DNA of 14,410 nt. Source: Flavobacteriales bacterium (GTDB lineage Bacteria; Bacteroidota; Bacteroidia; Flavobacteriales_D; SKUL01). Shown here piece by piece: positions 1 through 7,484 of this stretch. How positions within the stretch are numbered: position 1 is the first letter of the stretch; each line of letters starts with the position of its first letter. A program made the position numbers and the translations under genes. Location: positions 1-14,410 of the forward strand of contig SKUL01000042.1 of assembly GCA_007129985.1 (NCBI GenBank), given 5' to 3'. Below the pieces are notes generated by a model. It saw only the letters and a program-made list of their open reading frames with translations. It had not been told where the DNA came from and made no database searches.

Positions 1-3000
1 ACCTGATAGGTCTGCATGGGTTGAACTCCTTCTATCCACGAGAGCCTTACGGATGGATTGCCGGAACCTCGTGTGTAATACATTTCGTTCCCATTGTTCG
101 GGTCTGAATCCGGATCCAGACGCCAACGGTAATCCGTAGCTCCGCTCACACCGAAGGCAATCATCAGGTCACACATCACGTATGGATTCCCTCCGCCATT
201 CGTTTCGTGATACTCCGGCCGGAGTTCGGTTTGCGGCACTTCAGACGACGTCGTAATGGTGCATACATCTCCGTATTCGCCCCATTCGCCATTTACACGA
301 GCTTTTACGCGAACGTTGTAGGTTACATCCAGGCCTATTCCGTCAATCCACGACAATCGTATCCATGGATTTGACGCGTTCCGAGTGTACTCAGGAAGAA
401 AAGTACTACCAACACTGAATTGCCAACGGTATGCCGTTGCCGACTGAACACTGCTGGCCTGCACAAAATCACCAAGCGCATAACCGCCCGTGTTGCAGAA
501 ATTTGGATGCACCTGCGTTGTGGGTACATCACTGGCAAAGCCGATAAAAACTTCAAAGGTCTCCACACAGTCATTGGCATCAGTCACGGTGCAGAGATAA
601 ACACCCGGAAAAACCCCAAACAATGTAGGCCCCGTTTGCATAAAGGGGTCGTTCCACTGATAACTGTAGGCAGGCTGGCCACCTGTAACTGTAATGGTTG
701 CCGAGCCATTTGCATAGCCCAAAGTGGCACCTGTTGAGGTGTAGGTATAATCAAGATCGCATTCTACATCGCAAGGAAGATAGCCTGCAAGCATTGCGTT
801 GGAAGTTCCGGAAGGTGTCTGAACCAGCACACTCAAGTCTACTCCATTTCCTGAAGGCGCGGTAACAATGATTTGGGTGGGTGTGACCGAAGTAATTGCC
901 GCCGATACTCCGCCAATCGTTACACTGGTGGCACCGCAAAAATCACTACCTTCAAGCGTCATGGGTACACCACCTTCGCAAGGAATGTCAACCGGGTTCA
1001 CGGAAGTTATCACAGGCGGGGCATAATTCACAAGGATGGTATTTGATACTCCGGATGGTGTGGTAACGACTACACCCATCGCGTTGCCAGTGCCCGGCGG
1101 AGTTGAAGCAACAATTTCGGTAGGCGCTACCGAGACAATGAGAGCATTCACCCCACCGATGGTTACGCTAGTTGCATCGCACAAATTGTTTCCTATCAGG
1201 GTGATGGTTGAATTTCCCTCACAAGGAATAACCGCGGGTGCCACCAAAATCAGCCCGGGTGCTTCATAACTAATCTGCACCGCATTGGATGTTCCTGAAG
1301 GAGTGCTTACAGTAACGTCTAAATCCACGCCGCTGCCGGGCGGAGAAGTGACTTCAATTTGCGTTGGGGTAATGGAGTTGATGGAAGCAGCAACGCCGCC
1401 TATGGTGACGGCAGTTGCATCGCAGAAATTGCTTCCGCTGAGGGTAAGCATTGTTCCGCCCTCGCAGGGAATATTTGAAGGAACAACGGATGACAGAACC
1501 GGAGCGGCATAGCTTACTGCCACTGCGTTTGACACGCCTGAGGGGGTAGTCACCACAACATCAAGATTTGTTCCGCTTCCGGAAGAGGCAGTTACCACGA
1601 TTTCTGTGGGTGTCACAGAATTAATGCTCACTGAGACACCATCAATGGTGACACTTGAGGCACTACAGAAATTGTTTCCCGAAAGTGTCAGGGAAACACC
1701 TCCTTCACACGGAATAGAACCTGGGGCAACTGAATTGAGCACCGGCGGAGAATAGCTCACCATCTGCGAATTAGACACACCAGATGGCGTAGTAACAATT
1801 ACAGGTAACCCCGAACCTGTTCCAGGAAGGGCTGTAGCAATGATCATGGTCGGGTCTACTGAAACAATCGGAGCGTTCACCCCGCCGATGGTAACGCTGG
1901 TGGCATTGCAAAAATTGGTTCCTACCAAGGTCATTGTGATATTGCCAGTGCAGGGAATAGATGTTGGTGCCACAAAGGTCAGGTTGGGCGTCTCATAGCT
2001 CACTTGAACTGCATTTGAAACCCCTGAAGGAGTGGTCACCACAACATCAAGATCAGTTCCTGAGCCCGCCAATGAAACTACTTCTATCTCAGTAGGTGTT
2101 ATGGAGCTGATAGTCACAGATTGCCCACCGATACTTACAGAGGTGGCATCACAGAAATTGGTACCCGTGAGTGTGAGGCTTGTCCCTCCCTCGCAGTGAA
2201 TAGCCGAAGGAGCGACTGATATCAACACAGGTGCTTCGTAGCTCACCTGAACTGCATTTGAAACCCCTGAAGGAGTGGTAACCACCACATCTAGGTCTAG
2301 TCCGCTACCCGCAGGGGCCGTTACTTGAATTTCAGTTGATGTCACCGAAATTATCGAAACAGCAATGCCTCCGATGGTTACAGACGATGCATCACAAAAA
2401 TTACTACCCTGAAGCGTAAGCGCAGCGCCTTCATCACAAGTTATTTCATCAGGAGTTACTGAAAACAAAAAGGGAGCGACATAATTAACAGTTAAAGCAT
2501 TTGACACACCCGAAGGGGTTGTGACCACCACAGGGAGTCCCGTACCTGTACCGGGAGGAACTGTGACAATGATTTGGGTAGGATCAGATGTGACAACAGG
2601 AGCGTTCACACCACCTACCGTTACACCTGTAGCATCGCACAAATTGGTTCCTATCAAGGTCATTACGACACCGCCGTTACAAGGGAGCGAAGATGGCGAT
2701 GCCAATGTAAGACCTGGCGGCTCATAACTTACAGGGAGGGCATTACTAACTCCTTGCTGAGTGGTTACATTCACGTCGAGATTTAAGCCACTTCCAGCTG
2801 GCGCAATTACCGCAACTGAATTGGAGGTAGCCGATAATACGGTTGCATTTTGACCACCAACACTCACGCTGATCAAGTCACACAAGTTTTCACCTTCTAT
2901 AACAAGTTCTACTCCCCCTTCACATGGTATTTCAGTTGGCGTAACTGACGACAAAAAAGGAGGCTGAATGCACGATAATTCCACCTCTTCCTCTTCCAGG

Positions 3001-4985
3001 CAAAAAGAGTAAGAAACTTCAAAACCAAAATCAGGGGTAACCATTTGAACCAAGGTGTCCCCGTTCGCGCCGAAAATGGTAAAATTTCCATCCACGCTGC
3101 ATGACCCATATTGTGATCCAAAAAGACCATCGCCAAAACCATCAAAAACAGTAAGCGTGTAGCATCCCTTGCTCAAACAAACCTCAGTGGTATAGGTTTG
3201 TTGTGAAGCGTATGCTCCTTCCTGCACACTGAACACAATGGCACCGGTACTATCGCTTATTTGCCATGAACTCTCCTCTCCCCAACAGTCGGTGGTAAAT
3301 ATGACAGTAACCGGATCATCAAAGATACAACTGCCGTCGTTGCAGGTAGCGTTGGGATCATAATTACACGCCGTAGGATCGGTACACCCCAGAGGGCTGT
3401 CGTCACCAACCAATGAAATTCCGTTTATTACCTCATCGCAATCAGAATTTCCAACAAGCGCAACTGTCACATCAACCACATCATTCTGGTTGTAGTTACC
3501 AAAAGTGTATTGGCCAGCTGGTTGGTTGGTTACAACCTGCAAATTGGGGCCACCGTTTACAGAGGCGAATACATTGTAGTTTTCTGGATCTGCACCATTT
3601 TGTATGGTCAGAATAATCTGGAAACTTGTGTCCTCGCAATCCACATCCAATTCATAGTCAAGAACTGGCTTGCAGGCTTGTAAAGGAGTACAATCACCAA
3701 GACACGGAGCATTGTGCACGCGATTTCGAATCAAGTCACCGGGTTGCAAACCAAAACCGTTCGAGAGGTTTATTCCTACTCCACCAATCAGGTGGCAATA
3801 GCTCATTACAGTACCACCATTTGTCGGAACAGGACCTTCACAGCCCTCAGAATAGCCTGCCGCTGGTCCACAACCGTCAATGGCTGGGTTACCTTCGCCA
3901 TTCCATGAACAGTTATGGGTATGAGGTGAGCCAAGATTGTGACCAAGTTCATGCGTAACCACCATTACAGACCAACTGTAAGTTGGAACATTCTGGTAGG
4001 TGCTATTGATTCCGCTGTACGCTGTTCGCCAGAATTTATTGCTGCAAACAACATCAAGGTATGCAACTCCACCTCCTCCTCCGTAGCCTACCAGGTGCGC
4101 GTAATCACCATTAAAAACCCCATTCAATTCATCCCTGAATTGAGTTAAAAACTGACCTGATCCCGGACCGGAATACGGGCTCGGAACGTCCCAAACCAAC
4201 AATTCAGACACTGTGAAATTCACCAGCTCATTGGCGTACATGATACCAACCTGATTGAAAAGCCCCAAGATGTAATCGGACGTTGCGGCAACTGAACCTT
4301 TATCGAGAAATATATTATGATTTGCCTCAACATACTGATTCACACAATTATTGGCATCCCTAACACTTCCTTGCATTTCATTTCGATGTCCGCCACGTAA
4401 ATGAACCTCTTCATCCACGGAACAACCCAATTCATTGGCTACCAGCAGATCATTGTTTCGATACACAACGTATTTATCTGAATCACCCAATTTACCCAGA
4501 GTAAAATCACGGTCAGGAAAAGAGATAAAAGCAATTACCTCATGTTCGCCAACAGAAACTGACACAAAAGAGCCCGGTGCGTCTTTAACGACTCCCCAAA
4601 ACCACTTTCCTGAGTATTCAGTTACAGGCAATTGATTTCTTGAGGCCGCAAAAAGCGGTATATCATGAGATACAACGGGTGAAGGCACAAGCCACAACTC
4701 AAAGTCACCTTCAGTTGATGGTAGGCTCATCTTCATCCGTGTCGCATCAGAGGCTAAAAGGTTTTGAATATCATCTGTGCGAGGGTTCAGCAAAATCCCC
4801 TGACTCAAGACACCCTTGAATTGCGGGCTATTGCGATCAATGCGGCCACCCTCTTCAAAAAGGGTTACTACCTGCAAACGCTCGTAGTCTAGGGGGCCGC
4901 CCATGTCTACGAGTTCTAGAAAGCCCTGTGCCAGTAAAATCTGCACAGACAAAAGGAAGGACGAAAGAACTAAGATCTTCTTCAT
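1..4985 (-). CDS. Secreted M12B-like zinc metalloprotease with TIG-domain stalk (C-terminus cut by window edge)
   Basis: The reading frame is open from ATG at 4985 to the window edge (1661 codons, no stop), so the C-terminus is missing. Residues 1-20 are a signal peptide (MKKILVLSSFLL...LAQG). Residues about 21-200 resemble a metalloprotease propeptide. The catalytic domain spans about 210-430, with the complete zinc motif HELGHNLGSPH at 345-355 and a Met-turn TVMSYC around Met394, as in reprolysin-like metzincins. Next come a Cys-rich GCTDPTACNYDP module (533-553), a module with GCYTLTVFDGFGDG (about 558-665), nine TIG/IPT domains (677-1402), an SprB-like module with GQPAYSYQW (about 1403-1482) and two Fn3-like repeats (from 1487). 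Known family members are exported, act on extracellular protein and in Bacteroidota usually end in a type IX secretion sorting domain. I infer the same here, since that end is not visible. The substrate is unknown, and the stalk suggests surface binding. Confidence 0.93.
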   Translation of the reverse strand, partial: MKKILVLSSFLLSVQILLAQGFLELVDMGGPLDYERLQVVTLFEEGGRIDRNSPQFKGVLSQGILLNPRTDDIQNLLASDATRMKMSLPSTEGDFELWLVPSPVVSHDIPLFAASRNQLPVTEYSGKWFWGVVKDAPGSFVSVSVGEHEVIAFISFPDRDFTLGKLGDSDKYVVYRNNDLLVANELGCSVDEEVHLRGGHRNEMQGSVRDANNCVNQYVEANHNIFLDKGSVAATSDYILGLFNQVGIMYANELVNFTVSELLVWDVPSPYSGPGSGQFLTQFRDELNGVFNGDYAHLVGYGGGGGVAYLDVVCSNKFWRTAYSGINSTYQNVPTYSWSVMVVTHELGHNLGSPHTHNCSWNGEGNPAIDGCGPAAGYSEGCEGPVPTNGGTVMSYCHLIGGVGINLSNGFGLQPGDLIRNRVHNAPCLGDCTPLQACKPVLDYELDVDCEDTSFQIILTIQNGADPENYNVFASVNGGPNLQVVTNQPAGQYTFGNYNQNDVVDVTVALVGNSDCDEVINGISLVGDDSPLGCTDPTACNYDPNATCNDGSCIFDDPVTVIFTTDCWGEESSWQISDSTGAIVFSVQEGAYASQQTYTTEVCLSKGCYTLTVFDGFGDGLFGSQYGSCSVDGNFTIFGANGDTLVQMVTPDFGFEVSYSFCLEEEEVELSCIQPPFLSSVTPTEIPCEGGVELVIEGENLCDLISVSVGGQNATVLSATSNSVAVIAPAGSGLNLDVNVTTQQGVSNALPVSYEPPGLTLASPSSLPCNGGVVMTLIGTNLCDATGVTVGGVNAPVVTSDPTQIIVTVPPGTGTGLPVVVTTPSGVSNALTVNYVAPFLFSVTPDEITCDEGAALTLQGSNFCDASSVTIGGIAVSIISVTSTEIQVTAPAGSGLDLDVVVTTPSGVSNAVQVSYEAPVLISVAPSAIHCEGGTSLTLTGTNFCDATSVSIGGQSVTISSITPTEIEVVSLAGSGTDLDVVVTTPSGVSNAVQVSYETPNLTFVAPTSIPCTGNITMTLVGTNFCNATSVTIGGVNAPIVSVDPTMIIATALPGTGSGLPVIVTTPSGVSNSQMVSYSPPVLNSVAPGSIPCEGGVSLTLSGNNFCSASSVTIDGVSVSINSVTPTEIVVTASSGSGTNLDVVVTTPSGVSNAVAVSYAAPVLSSVVPSNIPCEGGTMLTLSGSNFCDATAVTIGGVAASINSITPTQIEVTSPPGSGVDLDVTVSTPSGTSNAVQISYEAPGLILVAPAVIPCEGNSTITLIGNNLCDATSVTIGGVNALIVSVAPTEIVASTPPGTGNAMGVVVTTPSGVSNTILVNYAPPVITSVNPVDIPCEGGVPMTLEGSDFCGATSVTIGGVSAAITSVTPTQIIVTAPSGNGVDLSVLVQTPSGTSNAMLAGYLPCDVECDLDYTYTSTGATLGYANGSATITVTGGQPAYSYQWNDPFMQTGPTLFGVFPGVYLCTVTDANDCVETFEVFIGFASDVPTTQVHPNFCNTGGYALGDFVQASSVQSATAYRWQFSVGSTFLPEYTRNASNPWIRLSWIDGIGLDVTYNVRVKARVNGEWGEYGDVCTITTSSEVPQTELRPEYHETNGGGNPYVMCDLMIAFGVSGATDYRWRLDPDSDPNNGNEMYYTRGSGNPSVRLSWIEGVQPMQTYQ
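3..527 (-). repeat. Two tandem Fn3-like modules at the visible end of the protease
   Basis: Residues about 1487-1582 and 1583-1661 are related. Both have a T.[VL].P start, the core AYRWQF or DYRWRL, then YTR...NP..RLSWI[DE]G and a TY.VRV-type strand. The first ends with GEWGEYGDVCTITT; the second is cut by the window. I recognise this as a module seen before the sorting domain in flavobacterial secreted proteins, but I cannot name a curated family. It is probably a beta-sandwich of the Fn3 type. Confidence 0.7.
780..2957 (-). repeat. Array of nine TIG/IPT-like domains within the protease
   Basis: Nine consecutive units of about 80-81 residues (about 242 bp) lie at residues 677-1402. Each begins near a V.P..IPCEGG motif, continues with G.NFCDA..VTIGG, and ends with TTPSGVSNA and a Y.AP linker. 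This is the pattern of immunoglobulin-like TIG/IPT domains, which usually form rigid stalks in surface proteins. Units 2, 5 and 8 form one subtype (GGVNA, PGTG); units 3, 4, 6, 7 and 9 form another (GSG.DLDV or close), and unit 1 is a divergent member. Every unit carries the same two cysteines. Confidence 0.88.
1996..2279. repeat. Near-identical 41-bp direct repeat at the ends of TIG units 3 and 4
   Basis: Positions 1996-2036 and 2239-2279 are the same 41 bases except for one substitution (t at 2004, c at 2247), 243 bp apart. Both copies encode the VTTPSGVSNAVQVSY junction of adjacent TIG units. Such conservation at synonymous sites exceeds that of other junctions in the array. It suggests recent duplication or gene conversion between units 3 and 4. 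Confidence 0.85.
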
Positions 4986-5036
4986 AATTGGATACGCTTA
5001 GAAAGTGCGGAGAGCGGTTGGTTAAGCTTATGACCA

Positions 5037-5068
5037 TAAAATTAGGCAAAGGTTGCAGACCCCTTCAA
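5037..5068 (-). promoter_or_regulatory. Weak candidate promoter for the secreted protease
   Basis: Read on the minus strand, 5044-5037 is TAATTTTA, one mismatch from the Bacteroidota -7 consensus TAnnTTTG. A TTG (5068-5066) lies 21 bp upstream, where 19 is usual. This would start the transcript roughly 40-50 bases before the ATG at 4985. It is a match by pattern only. Confidence 0.25.
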
Positions 5069-5287
5069 ACTGTTCGACCAAAACACTTGAAGCGACGTAT
5101 TGAAGGACTGAAAACAACGATGAAAATGGTGAACTTCACGCTGATGAATTATGTCAAGAAAAGACTGTGAATATATGGTTCATTTTAGTGGCAAAGGCTA
5201 CTGCAGTTCGTACCCATAAAGTCAGAGCTAGCATAACTCACACAGGTTAAACTTTCACAACTGGATACTGTGGTTAAACCGATTTGG

Positions 5288-5295
5288 TACTTTTG
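5288..5295 (+). promoter_or_regulatory. -7 box of the lemA promoter
   Basis: TACTTTTG is an exact match to the Bacteroidota -7 consensus TAnnTTTG and lies 16 bp before the lemA ATG, so the leader would be only about ten bases. No good -33 TTG is found at the usual spacing; the nearest is CTG at 5268-5270, 17 bp upstream. The very short leader agrees with the lack of a Shine-Dalgarno sequence, common in this phylum. Confidence 0.5.
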
Positions 5296-5311
5296 CGAAA
5301 ATCATTAAATT

Positions 5312-5872
5312 ATGACTGCTATGCTTATTGCGATTGGTATTGTTATCGTCTTGGTTGTTTGGATTGTAAGCATCTATAACCGACTCGTAAAACTCAGACT
5401 AAGAAGAGAGAATGCTTTTGCCGACATTGATGTGCAATTGAAGCAGCGGCACGATTTGATTCCGCAGTTGGTAAATGCTGTGAAGGGCTACATGCAGCAC
5501 GAAGAAGGAGTTTTAACCAAAATAACTGCGGCGAGATCGAGAGCCATCAATGCCAGCGGAATCAATGATAAAATTCAGGCTGAAAATGAATTAACCCGGG
5601 CATTGGGCGGTTTGAACGTGCAGGTGGAAGCCTATCCCGATTTGAAAGCCAACCAAAATTTCATGCAGCTTCAGGGCGAAATATCTGATATCGAAAACAA
5701 GCTGGCAGCGGTACGTCGCTTCTTTAATTCTGCTACACGCGAATTGAATGCGGCTGTTCAAACTTTCCCGAACAACCTGTTAGCGGGCCCATTTGGGTTC
5801 AAAACTCAACCTATGTTTGATGTAGGTGCTGACCGCGAGAAACTGGAACAAGCTCCTGAGATTAAATTCTGA
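5312..5872 (+). CDS. lemA: LemA family membrane protein
   Basis: The product has 186 residues, typical of LemA. An N-terminal transmembrane helix (about 3-22) is followed by a charged helix (SIYNRLVKLRLRREN) and a soluble helical-bundle domain. Family hallmarks include the DIDVQLKQRHDLIPQLVNAV segment at 38-57 and YPDLKANQNFMQLQ at 108-121, then AAVRRFFNSATRELN. The molecular function of LemA is not established. Proteins of this family are anchored in the inner membrane with the bulk outside, and are often encoded next to an M48 protease, as here (5 bp to the next ATG). I take the first ATG at 5312; an in-frame ATG at 5321 would shorten it by three residues. The two genes are probably co-transcribed and may act together in envelope protein quality control, which is inference from context. 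Confidence 0.95.
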   Translation: MTAMLIAIGIVIVLVVWIVSIYNRLVKLRLRRENAFADIDVQLKQRHDLIPQLVNAVKGYMQHEEGVLTKITAARSRAINASGINDKIQAENELTRALGGLNVQVEAYPDLKANQNFMQLQGEISDIENKLAAVRRFFNSATRELNAAVQTFPNNLLAGPFGFKTQPMFDVGADREKLEQAPEIKF

Positions 5873-5877
5873 TTTTA

Positions 5878-6831
5878 ATGGCCGCATACACGGGTATTCA
5901 CACGCAGATTGCGCGAAACAATCGGCTGTCGGTTATCTATTTGATGGCTTTTCCGTTGCTCATTTTTGCCGCGGTGTGGGTGTTTTTTTTCCTGCTGGCG
6001 GGTTGGACTGAAGACCCGCAGATGGCTGATCCGGTATCTTCAGCTACTGAATTGTTCATCAATGTACTCCCCGGTGTTACCGCTGTTGTTTTAATCTGGT
6101 TCTTGATTGCCTATTTCGCAAACACGTCGATGATAAAGGCTGCAACAGGAGCCAAAACGTTGAGCCGAAAGGAAAATATGCGGGTGTATAACCTTTGCGA
6201 AAACCTATGCATGAGCCAGGGTATGACCATGCCCAAACTGAATATCATCGAAAGCCCGGCTTTGAACGCCTTTGCCAGTGGCATCAACAAAAAATCCTAC
6301 ACCGTTACGCTCACCAGAGGTATCATTGAAAAGCTCAATGACGAGGAGCTTGAGGCCGTGATTGCGCATGAGTTGATGCACATCAGAAACCATGACGTAA
6401 GGCTGCTCATCATCTCAATCATATTTGTGGGGATATTTTCTTTTGCTGTTCAAATTGTACTGAGAAGCTTTTTTTACGGCAGCTTGGGGGGAAGGCGCAA
6501 CAAAGACGCCGGAAAAGCTATGATTATTGCGCTGGTGATTGCGTTAATCGCATACTGCCTCTCATTGATCTTCAAGTTTGGGTTGTCGCGTAAGAGAGAA
6601 TACATGGCTGATGCCGGGGCCGCTGATATGACAAGAAACCCACGAGCTCTGGCAAGTGCGCTGCGGAAAATATCGGGCAATCATCAACTGGATGTGAACG
6701 ACGACGTGAAGCAACTTTTTATTGAAAACGAGCCGCAAAAGGACAGCAAAGAGTTTTCGCTCAACCTCACCAGCTGGTTTGCTACGCACCCCCCAATTGA
6801 CAAACGCATTCAGATTTTGGAACAATTTTAA
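5878..6831 (+). CDS. HtpX-like M48 family integral membrane zinc metalloprotease
   Basis: The product has 317 residues. Hydrophobic segments lie at about 18-42, 58-81, 175-195 and 212-233, the topology of HtpX-type M48 proteases. The zinc motif is HELMH at 164-168 and the third ligand is Glu241 in SRKREYMADAGAADMT. The C-terminal FATHPPIDKRIQIL motif (301-313) is also diagnostic. Members cleave misfolded or damaged membrane proteins on the cytoplasmic side. No catalytic residue is missing. It starts 5 bp after the lemA stop with no terminator between, so it is likely translated from the same mRNA. Pairing of lemA with M48 proteases recurs across bacteria. I left the symbol blank because M48 has several subgroups that I cannot separate without alignment, but htpX would be a reasonable name. 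Confidence 0.93.
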   Translation: MAAYTGIHTQIARNNRLSVIYLMAFPLLIFAAVWVFFFLLAGWTEDPQMADPVSSATELFINVLPGVTAVVLIWFLIAYFANTSMIKAATGAKTLSRKENMRVYNLCENLCMSQGMTMPKLNIIESPALNAFASGINKKSYTVTLTRGIIEKLNDEELEAVIAHELMHIRNHDVRLLIISIIFVGIFSFAVQIVLRSFFYGSLGGRRNKDAGKAMIIALVIALIAYCLSLIFKFGLSRKREYMADAGAADMTRNPRALASALRKISGNHQLDVNDDVKQLFIENEPQKDSKEFSLNLTSWFATHPPIDKRIQILEQF

Positions 6832-6897
6832 ACTTGTCAATCCGCAGGAGTTTTGAATCTTTAACACACATTTGCTGAATTTTCGGTTCTAATTAGC

Positions 6898-6905
6898 TAT
6901 CATTG
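6898..6905 (+). promoter_or_regulatory. Weak candidate -7 box upstream of dps
   Basis: TATCATTG differs at one base from TAnnTTTG and lies 27 bp before the dps ATG, in the 101-bp gap after the M48 gene. The nearest TTG (6872-6874) is 23 bp upstream, too far for a good -33 box. The A-rich stretch directly before the ATG (AAAAAACAAAAACAGAT) resembles leaders of well-translated Bacteroidota genes. Confidence 0.3.
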
Positions 6906-6932
6906 ATGTGAACCTAAAAAACAAAAACAGAT

Positions 6933-7409
6933 ATGAGTACACCTAGTAAACTTGGTTTTTCAGAAGAAGAAACAAAAGAAGTGGTTGATGCGCTCAACAA
7001 ATTATTGGCTAACTACCAAGTCCATTATCAAAAGCTGAGAAACTTTCACTGGAATGTGGAAGGAAAAGACTTTTTTGAGTTACACGACCAGTTTGAACTG
7101 GAATACGATGCGGTAAAGTTGCAGATTGATGAAATAGCTGAGAGAATCCGGGTTTTTGGAAAGAAGCCCATCAGTACCATGGCTGGATACCTGAATGCTG
7201 CTGAAATAGAAGAAGCATCAGAAGACACGTCATCCGGAGATATGGTGACGGAGGTGCTGAAGGACTTTGAGATTTTGTTCTCGTTTTTAATTGACACCAT
7301 TGAAGCGGCCGGTGAAATCGGCGACAGTGCCACGGAAGATATGGCCACAGGATACCTGAAGCGCTTGGAGCAGCGCCACTGGATGTTCACAGCATGGAAC
7401 AAAGGGTAG
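6933..7409 (+). CDS. dps: Dps family ferritin-like DNA-protection protein
   Basis: The product has 158 residues, the normal length for Dps. It should form a hollow dodecamer that oxidises Fe(II) with hydrogen peroxide and stores iron, protecting DNA. The intersubunit ferroxidase centre is complete: His39 in FHWNVEG, His51 and Glu55 in LHDQFELEYD, and Asp66 and Glu70 in LQIDEIAERI. These match E. coli Dps His51, His63, Asp67, Asp78 and Glu82 at a constant offset of 12. The N-terminus before the first helix is short with a single lysine (MSTPSKLGFS), so the lysine-rich DNA-binding tail of E. coli Dps is absent; the protein may rely on iron detoxification more than direct DNA binding (inference). 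A hairpin terminator follows 21 bp after the stop. It probably has its own promoter, as 101 bp separate it from the upstream operon. Confidence 0.95.
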   Translation: MSTPSKLGFSEEETKEVVDALNKLLANYQVHYQKLRNFHWNVEGKDFFELHDQFELEYDAVKLQIDEIAERIRVFGKKPISTMAGYLNAAEIEEASEDTSSGDMVTEVLKDFEILFSFLIDTIEAAGEIGDSATEDMATGYLKRLEQRHWMFTAWNKG

Positions 7410-7430
7410 AATCCGAGGTGTAAAAAGACA

Positions 7431-7461
7431 AAAGCCGCTTGCAAATTGTGTGAGCGGCTTT
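7431..7461. terminator. Bidirectional intrinsic terminator between convergent genes
   Basis: A perfect 9-bp stem (AAAGCCGCT at 7431-7439, AGCGGCTTT at 7453-7461) encloses a 13-base loop. On the plus strand it is followed by ATTTTTG. On the minus strand the stem is followed by TGTCTTTTT. It can therefore end both the dps transcript and that of the convergent S74 gene. Confidence 0.88.
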
Positions 7462-7484
7462 ATTTTTGAACCAGCAAGTCTGGT

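Larger units (their letters stand above)
4986..5311. other. Non-coding spacer between the divergent protease and lemA genes
   Basis: This 326-bp spacer separates two divergent genes. It holds the probable promoters of both. A plus-strand open frame of 60 codons (4988-5170) gives a lysine/arginine-rich peptide with no recognisable motif and no clear ribosome binding site, so I do not call it a gene. I see no tRNA, hairpin terminator or obvious inverted repeat. Confidence 0.6.

Noticed and set aside
1036..2786. Several plus-strand open frames with similar products antisense to the protease
   Set aside because: They recur because the underlying TIG-coding DNA is repetitive; their similarity mirrors the real minus-strand repeats, and they lack independent start signals.
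780..2957. Regular spacing of about 242 bp as a CRISPR array or other DNA repeat
   Set aside because: The period is protein-domain sized, the copies diverge mostly at synonymous and loop positions, and the frame is open throughout, so it is a coding repeat.
4988..5170. 60-codon plus-strand open frame rich in Lys and Arg in the spacer upstream of lemA
   Set aside because: No recognisable motif, no convincing ribosome binding site or promoter, and it begins only 3 bp from the divergent protease start. Short open frames like this occur by chance.
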